In this document: piece by piece, positions 32,736-45,700 of the stretch | Position numbering within the stretch: the first letter of the stretch is position 1 | Layout: every line of letters begins with the position of its first letter | Assembly: GCA_016648135.1 (NCBI GenBank) | Contig: JADDOH010024902.1 | Location: 90,346 to 154,345 of the forward strand | Direction: 5' to 3' | Length of the DNA stretch: 64,000 bases | DNA from: Agrypnia vestita | Lineage: Eukaryota; Arthropoda; Insecta; Trichoptera; Phryganeidae | Translations under genes and position numbers: made by a program | Notes under the pieces: model-generated | The model's database searches: none | Told to the model about the DNA's origin: nothing | The model's input: only the letters and a program-made list of their open reading frames with translations

Positions 32736-34175
32736 ATGGTTTTAAATGAAAGATTACTATAAACTAAGTTCATACAACTGACCCTTAATCTTGAATAAGT
32801 ATTTTGTGTCCCAGACTGAAAATAAATTGAAAAAACACGATTCAAAGACAAGCCTTTTATTGGATCATATAACAAACTTAAATTATTTTCTTATTTAAAT
32901 GTCTGTGTACACATGAGACACCTTAGGAGACGAAAGGAACAGGCAATGAGAGGTATTGCATTAAACAACGACCACTTTTATGGAAATATAAAACTTTTTT
33001 TCTTTAAATATTCTAATTACACCAAAATTCAATGGAAAATTTAAGGCTGCTATGTCTAAAGAAAAATATGTCCATAAGCAGGTAGGTACTTTTCCCCAGT
33101 TTTATTTCTGTTATGTACTGTATGCATGCACGAATAAATTGATTGATTAATATAATAAGGTTTTCACAATCGTTAGGTGGGAAAGAGCGGTTACAGTTTT
33201 AATTTAATTCATAGAAATATTTAGTAATATCCTCGCACAAGTTTAACCGTAGACATTGTAGCAAAAACAATAGTAAAAGTAAGTATTAATTCATAGTTCA
33301 ACTCTTTAACTTAGTATTTAAATAAGATTCTTAAATAAGACCTCACCGATTTGTACTTTTTATAGCATCATTCATCTAAATGAATAATAGATTTTTTAGT
33401 TCATATTAACTTTTATGTCTATAGCTTTATGGAATAATAGTCAATAATGTTACATCAGAATCATGACGAAGAGAGTTTTAATCAAATTAAAAATATGCAT
33501 GAGTAATATGAAGTGAGATGGATGTGAAGATTTTGCGTGATGAAATCAAAAATCTCAATATATACAAATATTTCAGTTAAACAATACTTATGATGCAAAT
33601 TTCTATCAAGAGACGATTCTCATCTAGTGAGAAAGGTCTACAGTACAAATGTATATGATTTGCCTCCTCAAAGAATGGACATGAGCTGCTGTACAATAAT
33701 AATTTCCTTATATTAAGACCATCATTAAAAATTAAATTAAAAACAATCTAAAATCTCATCTCAATATAGCCTCGTCTTTGACAAGTATCTCTCGTCATTC
33801 GAGTCACACATCACATTGAAAATATAAAATAGTTTTTTCTCATCTGAAAGTGCTTCGAGCTTTTAATTCATACCATTAAACTAGAAATATTGGCCTTCAT
33901 CATTATTCGGCGCAATTTTAGTATTCCATGTATGCGAGAATGTTTTGACGTGGCTTATTAGCAAAGGTTTTCAGGGCCCTGCGATATAGGCGTATTACGG
34001 GGGCAGTACTAGCTGAAATTTTAGAACAAATTTCGACAGTTATCAATCAGAATTCATTGTACCATGTTTTAAATTGGCTTTATTAACAATGATTTTGAAT
34101 TGAAAACCTAATTTGTTGTTTATCTAGCGTTGTATCTTCATAAAAACAAGAACAACATAGTTTATAAATCTCACA
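32736..34175. other. No gene recognised
   Basis: A+T-rich intergenic sequence. No coding, RNA or repeat feature could be supported. Confidence 0.4.
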
Positions 34176-34666
34176 CAGTAAAACCCCGTTAATTCGAACT
34201 CCAATAATTCAAAATTAGCCATAATTTGAAAATTTTCAAACCCACAAGTCCCAAAATATTAATTTCATAGTAAATTACCACCGATAGTTTTAGAACCCTG
34301 GTAATTTGTAATTTTTAAATTTGACAAAATTAAAAGAATCAATTTGATTTTTTCGCAACAATTTTTGCGGAAACAACAAATATGTCAATTCCGGGTATTA
34401 GTAGTAAAAATGCCACGATCTTTGTACACATTAGCATAATAAATATTGCATTTCGAAATGATTTCTTAAAATATACAAAAAAAAAAAACATTTTTCACTA
34501 AATTAATGCCTTTTTTCATGAGATATGATTTTTGGCAAATTTTGCAATCGATTTCACAAAAAAATCTCACCTTTTTTTATGCCTTGAATTTCAAATTAAC
34601 TCGGTTCCGCATAATTCAAAATATTTTTTTGGGTTCCTTGAACTTCGAATTAACGAGGTGTTACTG
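34176..34666. mobile_element. Pogo-like MITE P2, full length, 491 bp
   Basis: Begins CAGTAAAACCCCGTTAATTC and ends GAATTAACGAGGTGTTACTG, inverted ends of about 25 bp with a few mismatches. TA follows on the right but CA precedes on the left, so the target duplication has decayed. Best reference copy of the family in the window. Confidence 0.85.
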
Positions 34667-36701
34667 TACCAAGAACAGAGCAGATCCAATTCGTAAATAT
34701 GCAAACAATGTTCTTTCAACAAATCTTGAGGTATCTATCAAAAATTAAACTAACATAATAATGATTGACTGCTGTAGCAATATTGCTGTGGTTGCAAGAA
34801 AAGGACAGAAAGAAATTTTCCATGCACCCTGTAGCCTAAGAAATTTTCCGTAACAAATTAATACAAATCTTAAACAGTACAATAAGAATAAAATATGCTG
34901 ACTTGGTTAACTATAATACACAATCCCTTTGGTATACAATGAAAAATTCACATATTGCAATAGCGATATATTACTTACCAGCAGGAAGTTAAGATAAATG
35001 GTTTAAAAGAAAATATATTAATACAAGAGTCAGCGGCAGACAAAATAAAATGATTTTAAGGCCAGAAATGTTAAAAGCACTAGTTGAAGACACAGTTTAG
35101 AGCAGTGGAACTAACTAGTACGGTGGAACACGCTTAACATGAAAAGATTTTGCATCTTAGAAGAACAAAACTTGCACACATCACCGAATCGTTTAATGTT
35201 TATGACTTTACCAATTACTTTCTTAGACCAGACCGGTATCTATCAATAAACAATAATAAGGATACAATGAAGCGAAAATAAAATTACGGAAAATCATATA
35301 TTTTCACAAACATTCTTCTATAATCAATTTTTATTCAATTTAGAATTTTTATAATTGCATATATTATTATATTTGCTGTAGGAAATGCCCATATTAAATT
35401 TATGTAGTAAAAAACAGTTAGTTATATTTGTTTACGTTGAAAACATTGGCATGTTTTTTAGCCGTTCCGTGCCCAAGTTGTGCACGCGCTCCTTCATGTA
35501 TACACGATGCTGGCCTGGAAGAGGTCAACATGTAAAAATATATCAGCTCCATGGTTTCACTTTAATCGATTTCCACTGTATGTCAACACGCTTCATTTTT
35601 CCCAGATTTAAAATGTCTTCCATTTGAGAATCACCTTTCTCCCACTGAAATAATTTTTGCTATTTATAAATTTATAAATTCTCGTTATTTATATAAAAAT
35701 AAGTATCACTTTGTTTTGAATACAGCATTTCAAATTATTTTGTGGGAGAATATTGTCAAAGATCAGATTGAAAGATCTGTAATAATTTTGGACCCTTAAT
35801 GTCAAAACATTTACGAGAAAAATGTTTATTACTTTATGTATTACAGTAAAATAAAATATAGCTCACCCATACAATTCACATCAAGGACTAATGTTTTCGT
35901 TATACAATTTACAAACTTTCGAAATTCGTTGCAATTGTTGCAAACATTTTAATGCAAAGTAAATGTACTCCAAATTGTATCGAAAATGTCAATCATTGGA
36001 ATCCAAATTTTCATGGTTTTTATTGTAGAAGTAAACACGTATCTATTGTCGTGTTCCACTGACAATAGATATGTGTTCTCATTAAAACAGACGTAAATGT
36101 TAGACTATTTTAATGATCTCCTATTGTGTCTTTTCTCACTACTAATACACTTCCACCAGCAACGCAACAGTGTTCAACGGCACGCAACCAAATTACCAAC
36201 AGACCTGTGAGTATGATTGCAGATTCTCAACCTATCACACTTAGAGAAATGAATTTCTAAATGCCAACTCTTGCCAATCAACCCTCGAAAACTAAAACAT
36301 TAAAAAAGTTTGGTCGGACTGTGGAATAAATAATCACCAAATTGGTTTAAAAACACATTGAACGAGATGATGAAAACAGATCAAGTATATTAAACCCGTC
36401 AGCCGTCGTCTATGATTTGTCATCTTTTTTCTGGATCTCGGCGAAAAGCATATACGAGACGAGACAACAGCCTATAAACATTACTACTCGCTGCACTTTA
36501 GCTGGACAAATTTTCACATCTACACTCAACGATATGACCCTGTAATATGGTCAGGTATTACAAACCAAAACCATGTTACTCCTATACACGTATCGTTTGT
36601 CACGTAGCTTCAGCGGAAGAACAGCCAATGGTGTTTTAAATTTTCACAAGTCCAAAACAGTTCACTTTCACATTCGGATTGTCCAAGTAGTTGTTTTGCA
36701 T
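34667..36701. other. 3' side of RSRC2, no other gene recognised
   Basis: TTTATT on the plus strand at about 36018 and 35825 would read AATAAA for RSRC2 on the minus strand, so part of this may be its 3' UTR. Nothing else is assignable. Confidence 0.35.
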
Positions 36702-39700
36702 TCAGTAATTTCTGTGCAGGCTGGAGAAACCGAGGCCCACCCCCCTCATGGTGTGCGTGGTGGCTCTGGCCACGTCGTACTGCGCCTGCATGGCCTCAAA
36801 CATCTCCTCTTGCTTCTTCACGATGTCGCCGGTGGGTTCCGACTGTACGGGGGCTTGTACCGTGGCTGAAAAACGAAATAATAATGCCACTTGGAACTTT
36901 GTGTGAAGTTTTTGGATAAAAGGAACAAACTTTATTTAGGTCACAAAACAAGCAGGATGATCCTAATAATTATTATAATTTAATTACTACAATAATCCCA
37001 ATAATTGCTACAATAACAAATTGGCTTCATAACATTATGAATCCTAAAAAATTATGTGAGCAACGTGAAGTATGAACTCTGTACGAGACCAGCAAGAATA
37101 AGTCGATAAATCACATTCATCAGTCAGTACATAAAAGGCATGAGATATCAGGTCCTTTGATAGCTATGTACCAGGAAAACATGAAAACACGAGTAATCTA
37201 TATGATAATTGCCCTAAAATAATTGTAATTGCATAATTGGTTTCCATAATATACAATAAAACAGAAAATAAAATAAATGAACAAACGCAGAGGCAAAGAA
37301 AAACACACATCGAGGATCCCTGCGTAAACTTGGGACATTTACCAACAATTATTTTTTTTTACTTTTTTATACCAATACAACCTTAAAAAATCTACTTTTT
37401 TCGGGGAAAAAAATTGACGTATGTAAAGCTAAACTTCAAACAATGCTTTTTTGTAGATGTGTTAGTTTACGTAGGGACCATCAATATATAATATAACTTG
37501 TTTTGAGGGTTCAGGGAGGAAGGGAAATGGAAATAACATAATTTACGTAAGTGAGAGCAACGTAACTCGGGGTACTTGATTGCCACAAATATTTAAAAAG
37601 CCGTTTGAAATATTTAATGAAAGCAATTTTTACAATAGATTCATGTTAAGCTCACCGGGATCCTTGACTCCCATCAGCCGCAGGAATTTAGAGGCCACCT
37701 TGCCATCGTTGTCCTGCGCAAACTTAGCCCCCTGCCACTTGGTGACCGGGTCCGACTTGCTGGCCGCCCCTTCCGCCGGGCCCGCCCCCTCCGCACCAGC
37801 CTTGTGGCCCCACAGCAATTTACGCTTTTGGATCTGTGAATAAATAATCAATTTAAAAACAAGCCAATCGCGCCTACTAGTTCATAAAATGTTCTTCGGG
37901 AGTTCTTCTGCCTGGAGGCCTTTTAAATTCCTGTAAACTAGGGTGACGCTGCGACACTACTGTTAAACTTTGCGGATCCCTAAAAGTGGAACCAACTTTG
38001 TGTCGGAGTGTTGGACAAGCTGTCCACAAGGGTTCTCAGGTTTTCATGGCCGTTTGGGATCTTCTGGCTGTTCTGCCATGTACATGCAACCTCTCTGGCT
38101 GACGCCTCCAATTTATTTATATTTATTTATTTATTTTGTACGAATTTATACATATAAATGAAGGTAGTTGCTTCACTAGACAAGGTCTGTTCTGAAGCAA
38201 CGACCCGTACAGTTTTTTTTTTAAGTTTAATCGTTAGAAAAGACTACATATTAGAAATAAAATTTTAAATATTGCACATAAGAAATAAAACACAAACACA
38301 AGAAAGACTACAAATTAAAAATATACTTTTAAACATTGTACATAAGGAATAAAAATAAGATAATTTAACTTGATAATGAAAAATACTTGGCCTATTCGAT
38401 AAAAAAAAAAATAGAGAATCTCCCCATCCCAGACAACATCACAGCACACACATGTATTTCAAGCATAAATCTTACATGCAACCATGACACAATCGATAAA
38501 AAGATAGAAACAAGATATCTTAGGCTGACAATCGACGAAAACCTACATTGTGCTCCTCACATCGAATGTTCAATCAAGATAAGTTAAAGATTTCGGACAA
38601 AATATATAATAATTTTATGAAAATTTTTAAGAAAGGCTCTATGTAGTAGGTACCTTATCTGGACCTGGGGCTTTGTTTTCATCTAATGATGTTAGTCCCT
38701 TTTCCATTTCTGATTTACAAATAATACGTTAGGAATATTTGACAAATACTACATTAGGAATATTAAAAGCGTTGTTTGCTAGCGGTTAATCAGAAAAATA
38801 TTGCAAAATTCACCAAAAAAGTCATTGATTTTGTGCAAAACGTCTATATTTTTGAAAATTTAAATAAATAATTTCGATAATGCAATAGTTATTATGCTAA
38901 TGCAAAGATTGTAACATTTCTATTGCTAAAATATCCAATATTGACATATTTGCTGTTCTCACTTTGGGTCAAATTTAAAAAAAAAAATTGAATTATGAAT
39001 TAGCAGGACTTGTTGGTTTTAAAAATTTAAAATTATGGCAAATTTAAAATTGTCAGGGTAAGAATTCACAGGGTTTTACTGTAAGAATGTTCTTAGGCTT
39101 TCACTCAGAATCTTCTGGTTTGTGTCTTCTGGGGTATTATGCCGTGTTTTTACGACCTTTCTGGCCGACATTTCAGATCCCATTGCAGGGTCCATCATCA
39201 GGGACTATCAACACATCTGCTCTGGGATTTTAAATGATATATTGATTTACTAATGTGCTTTGAGGATTCATCCACTATTTAAAAGTTTATTTTGATCAAA
39301 AACATATAAATTACTACTTAAAAATAAAAATTCTAAAGTATATAATTTGTCAAAAAATGGAGCTCTACGGGAATGCTGTTTTTTTTAAATAAAAGTAATT
39401 AATAACCTCCAAGTGAAAAATCACCCAATTTCTTCCTAAATTTCAGACTCCCGCGGTGGTGTAACCCTTGAACCGCTTCAAAATGAGTGCACAATGCATT
39501 AGACAATAGAAAAATATAAAAACTAATAAACGGTAGGTATAAAATTGACTTACAACATTACATACCTGCTCTGCGTACTTCAGGGGGTTCATGGCAGCCG
39601 GGTTGTAGTACTTGGGCAGCTCTATTCCCGTGGCACTCTTCACCTTCTCCACCTGCTCCTCCAAGCTGCGCTGCATCAGCATCTGCGCTGTGGCCATCGA

Positions 39701-42700
39701 GCCGTCCGGTGTCTTGATCTGCAGACCTGGCAGTACAAAATAGTATTATGCCATTGCCATTCTACTGTCGCTCAATACATTTACATCTCATCGCTGAAAT
39801 TCTTTCAAAACATACAGTCACGAGTTGCAAAGAATCACACATAGTCGAGGATTTTCCAACACTCTAAACATTTAGAACAAATTGGAAATTACTAGAAGGA
39901 TCTAGAAGATACAGAAATACTCCAAAACATTCACGAATGAACGGTTTCTTGTAAAAGCGGGCCGCGCCATTTCTGGGCATTAATTTGTTCTGGTGTTTAG
40001 TGGATATTCTTTCTTCCACCACTCTGGCTTCCACTAAATAGATAATATTTAGTGAAAGCCAGAGACAAAAGCAACAAGTGAAGCGAAACAACAGGCGGCC
40101 ATTCGGTATGCAATATATTCAACCAGCAAAATAAAATTCAATGTATGTTTTTTGTATGGAGTTTTTGTTTATTCATTTATAAACATCCTTTGAGTTTTTA
40201 TTATTGTGTTATTAGGTTTCAAATATAACAACATAACCTCTTATCTTTATCTTTGGTGATAAATTGCGCGTAAGTGGACTATTTCGATGATTTAATGAAT
40301 ATTTGAGTATTCAGAAAAACGTGCCGCGTGTGGGTACTGGAAACTCAGGGCTTGGAATAGCGTTCAAAAGGTTAAGAGAACGCTTACTTTAATCCAACTT
40401 GAAACAACCGGCCCTAAGAGAAACATAAAAAAAAAACATGCTCACCCATCTTTTCCATGGCCTGTAGCTTTTTAGAAACCTTGTAGCTCGGCTTGTAGTC
40501 TCCCGTTGTTGGTGACTTCTCCCGGCTGTGGGACCTCTTCATCACCCGTCTCTCGTGTGAGCTCGATCTGTGAAATGCTTCAGTGAATCAAAACATACGC
40601 AGTAAAATTATCGCGATATTATATATACAGTGAAACTCTCTTAATACGTTTTTCAAGGGACCAGCAAATAAAAACTTATTAGGCGTGAAAACATATTAAC
40701 AGTGATTTCAATATTTTTTTCATACATTATTTACACTTTCTAATTTTGTATTTTAATTGAATTTTCGTTTATATAATATGACAATTTAAGGACATTTTAT
40801 TTAAAAAAATTAAGAGGGTAAATATATACATTTGTAAAATATTATCTATGTAAATAGTACCTAAGGGTCAGAAAACAATAAAAACCACCAAAACAAAAAA
40901 AAATTTAGCACTGTCAAAAAATAATTTATTAATAACCATAAAATAACTTATGTAGGTATATCACTACCTATGTGCAAACCTTAATTTTAAAGAAATTATA
41001 TAAGTTATTTAAATTTTAACTCATTAAGGCCGGCGCCACACTATGCGTTTCTTCCATCGCGTCAAATCTGCCACCGAATTTAGAGCATGTCCGGATGACG
41101 CGTTTCAATTTATATTGCGTCCAGACATCGTGTTTTACACGCGAGTGGTCTCGCACATTTTAATTAAAACTCCCGGAACTGTCAAAAGAGTGATTGTGTG
41201 CATCTCTACCATGAACTCGCGCGTAGTAATGTACACAATAATGCCGCTTGAGTATCTCAACTCGCGCGGCACTCGCGCATAAAACGAGCGAGTCGAAAGT
41301 CCCGCGTTTAGCGCGCCTTTTACGCGCGTCTGCTCACTCGCGCGTAAAACGCGGCATCTGGAAGCAATAAAAATTTGAACGCGCAAGTGGACTCTCCCGT
41401 AAAACGCGCCATCTGGACAGGCTCTTAGCAGTCACATAGTATATTCCGCGGCAGGCCACGCGGAGAACAAACACACGAGCGGACAATCTGTCAAATGTGG
41501 CGCGTTGCAATCAAAAACACGAGACGCGACATCACCGATTTTACGTTGACGTAAGTCCGGCGGAACAATCGATGATCTGCGTAGTAGCGGCGTCAAAGAC
41601 GCGACGGAAGATACACCTAGTGTGATGCCGGCCTTAGAAAACACTATGAGATATTACGTAATTAATATTGCCGATTGTTTCCTCGAAGAAATACAACCAA
41701 ATTGAAAACAGTTTCGTTTAGGCTACTATATAAAAAATAATCGTAAATAATCGCCGTATAAATTTATTTATAAAATATTATTTTATTAGTCTATTCAAAT
41801 ACAACAGGGTTTTTTCAGCGGCTAGAACATTTGTGACGCCACCAAAATCACTTAATTTTTATTGCGCTCATTTTTCATTTTAAGGAATGTTGAACAAAAT
41901 TTCGTCTTCCGAAAAACGTATTATGAAGATTTATTTGTATGAATAAATTGAGCTCAACCACAAATATTTTCACTACTGAGGCGAGAAACGAAAATAAGTG
42001 GGAAACGTATTAAGCCTAAAAAAATATGCGATTTCTATGGGACTTTTTCGGGACTGCAGAATTTAAACTTATTTAGCGGGAAAACTTATTAAAAGTGAAT
42101 TTATTAGGCGAGTTTCACTGTATCGCGAAACGTGTAGAAATGAGTATTCTCATACATTATTTTGATTGACGTTTGCGATTTAGAATAATCATCATATTGT
42201 AGAATTACAAATAATTAGTTATACATTTCATGGGTTATCTATTGTACACTAGCTTTTTTCCTCTGTATCTCAAATAGCTCTCTCCATGTCATGAACTAAG
42301 TTTGCGTGGATTAACACTTCTAGTAGTGAATATGCATAAAAAAAATTCTGGATTGGAATTGCTGAGAGCAGCTCCAATGATTTAAATAAGCTCTTTACCT
42401 CCTGGAAGAATCGCCCGAACGAGAGGAATGATTCCTCCGGTCCCTGTCCCGCTCTCCCGAGGGTGATCTTCTGCGGTGGGCGCTGGAGGTCTCCCTCCTC
42501 TTGTCGCTGTTGGATGACCGGCTGTAAATTTAAAAAAAAATTAGTGTTAATGTGAAGCTCATGATTATTTTTAGTTCATTACATAAACAGACAATTTACG
42601 ACTAAAAAAACAAAATTACACGGCTGGAGACTCCAAACTTGGACGCGGGACGGCAACGCTTTAATCAAAATCACTGAACATTACACTTAAATTATGTTCA

Positions 42701-45700
42701 GCGATTTTTCATGGGTGTACGGCTAGTTTTCTACTAAAACTATAAATAGTAATTTGTACATAGAGATGCAAGCTTGCTCTGATAAAAGTAATGTCATAGA
42801 AAATAAAAGATTTTTCTCTAAGAAATGTGCAGGATAAGAACACTGCAATAGGACAATTTTACTTATAATAAATAAATATCATTACAATTTCATTTTTGTT
42901 TTCAAAATGCACATGTTCCCTCATTACTCCCTCATTACTGCTTGCTTGCCGTCAACAAAAACTTTGAATCGATTTTTGACCCTTTTCCCGTGATCCAATC
43001 GAGCTGAAACTTGGCAAGAAGACTCGTGGCGACGATCAAGAAGATCTATCAAATTTTCGTTAAAAAAATTAATAATTATAGTATAATTTCGGATTTTTAG
43101 AAATTTTATTGGTTTTTTTCAAATTAGAATCATTAGTTTGGTTACGGCGGCCCGATAACGTCGCGGAATATTTTCTAAATTTGAATTACTCCGTCGGTAT
43201 GCATAATAGGTACTTCACTACGAATGTCGAAAATCTAAATTGACTGACAAATGTTTTTAAAATTTAATCTTCAAAGCATGAAGTGTCTTATCAAAGTTCA
43301 AAACAGCTTACATTTTAGAAATATATTAAATTACTGTAAGTTTAGTGTTATGTTATATATTTTAATTCGTCTTTAATTGTTGTTATATTTTACAAAGAAA
43401 GGGAGTATAATAAAAACTTGGTTTTTATGGGTTACTTTTTTTTTTAATGATTAATAATTAAAGATCAGTAGTTGGAGTGATAGTTAAGGAAAATAGATTT
43501 TTATGAAAATGGGAGTTTTGATTGGTGGAAAATGCAAAAATTTCTGCTTTTTTCTTAACTATTTATTACTCTTACTTTTGATCAAGCAACCGGCCCTAAG
43601 TTGCCGAGTTAATTGAATACTTAGGTTTTGAAAATTTAACACAATAACTTGCCAATAATAATAATTTAATTTAATTACATTGTAATGATTTTGATAAAGA
43701 TGAACACAATGTACCTTTTGTCTTCGTGCCTTTTGTCTCTGTCACCGTATCTGTCCTTGTCTCTCTCAGAGTGCCTTTCCTTGTCTCTATCACTGTGTCT
43801 ATCCTTATCTCTCTCACTGTTTCTGTCCTTGTCTCTATCATTATCCTTAGACCGCCTGTCTCTCTCCGATTCTCTGTCTCTTTTGGCTGAACCTTCCTTT
43901 TCATTTCTGCAAATAAAAAAAAGCAATATTAAATATGGCATTTCGGCCCCTTTCCACCCAGTTTAGGTGCTATCATTTCATTTACATAAGACTAAAATAT
44001 TGTTTTTAAATATTTTTTGATTAACCATAATATATTTGTGATTGTCGCATCCACGAGCAGCTGTAAATCTTTAGATGTTGTATTTTTCAATGAAGAAAGA
44101 TTTTTTTAAAGCAATTTTTTTTATAAACAAGGCGTTGCGCTTCTATTTTAAGTGTCCAAACGAGAACAATGACAAACTTTGCATCTCTTTAGAGTTGAAG
44201 AATGAAGTAAGTACAAACCTGGCCGACCGCTCCCGGCTGTCTCTGCCCCTTCCTCCACTCCTAGCGTCTTGATCCTGATTGATTGTGCTAGGTGGGGGGC
44301 CTCCGCCAAATGGTTTCAGGTCCATAAGAGAAGGCGGTTTGGTAGTTCCTTGTGCCGATCCGAGACCGAGACCACCTGCCAAACACCTCTCAGATCCGGG
44401 TCCTCCTCTCTGGCTTCGGTCCGAGCCGAGGCCTCCGGATTCACGGTCAGATCCAAAACTTCCCCTAGAAGCACGATCCGATCGCCTGTCTGATCCTAAT
44501 CCCCCACCTAAACCTCTTTCCGATCCGAGTCCAGCACTGCGGTCCGAACCCAGCCCTCCTTTTGAACCTCCTCTTGAGTTACGGTCCGATCCGAGACCTC
44601 CCCGATCTGAACCAAGTCCTCCACCTCTATCAGATCCGAGTCCTCCACCTCTATCTGATCCCAGTCCTCCCCGATCTGATCCGAGTCCTCCCCGGTCTGA
44701 ACCGAGTCCTCCCCGATCCGATCCCAGACCTCCCCTGTCTCCGCCTCTCGCATCACGGTCGACTCCAAGTCCTCGATCTGACCTAATGCCTCCCGATCCC
44801 AGTCCCCCGCCAGACCCGAGGCCCCCGTGCGAACTTAGGCCCAGGCCTGCAGGATCTCCGGGCCGATCGCCCAGAAGGCCGCGCCGCGGTGGAGCCGAGT
44901 TGTTATCATTGTATCCGCGACCGTTTGGTGGAGATTTCCTAAAAATATATAAAAATATTCAATTCGATATATTAACAAAAGGTATAATATATTCTGGGCA
45001 AGATATTGCTAGTAACTAGACAGAGGAAATAACCATAAATACAATGTGTAACCAATTATGTTGCAATATGTTTTGTTTTTTTTTATTTATTATAATATAA
45101 TTTTGAATAGATATAAAAATAAAAATATTTATGCGAGGACTTTTACCAAGAGAACAATTTTAGATTTAAAAAATCAGTGCGTATCTTGTAGTCCATAGAC
45201 AAATATATAGTTTTCACGTTCTTCACCTACCTTCTATCATCCCTGAATGTGTCTCTCCTATCATCTCTAGTATGATTGTCTCTATCTCCTCTGTGGTAAC
45301 TGCCCCTGGCGTGGTCGTTCCTTTCCGGGGACCTCCTGTCCCTACCCCGACTGCCTTCTGTGGAGCTGCTCGAGTAGTGGTCGTTGTTCCGCTGTGCGGG
45401 CGGCGAGCCCCGTCTCTGGTCGTCCAGACGCGGAGATTCATTGCCGGAGAATGAGTCCTGGGATCGCCAACAAAATTACGCATTAATAAATTGAAAAGCG
45501 AGAATAACATTTTTGGTTGATTTTAATTCATGGAAATAATTTCTTTGCTTTCGTAAAATAATCTGAAACTGCAAAGTGAAGAATAAGGATAGTAATTTTA
45601 ACACTGAATAGGAAATTAAATCATCATTACTATATTTCAAATGCCAGAACTGGCAAAACTTTTCGGTTCAATTTACAAAGAATACAGTAAAACCCCAATC

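Noticed and set aside
41043..41386. Overlapping plus and minus frames in G+C-rich sequence
   Set aside because: They lie wholly inside the inverted-repeat element at 41028-41633 and show no domain.
43685..43966. Plus-strand frame rich in Leu/Ser
   Set aside because: Shadow of RSRC2 exon 5, whose Arg/Asp/Lys repeat on the minus strand fits the gene.
44279..45019. 246-codon plus-strand open frame rich in Pro/Ser
   Set aside because: It is the complement of RSRC2 exon 4; its repeats are the reverse of the coding GGLGSDR units, and the minus strand joins in frame with neighbouring RSRC2 exons.
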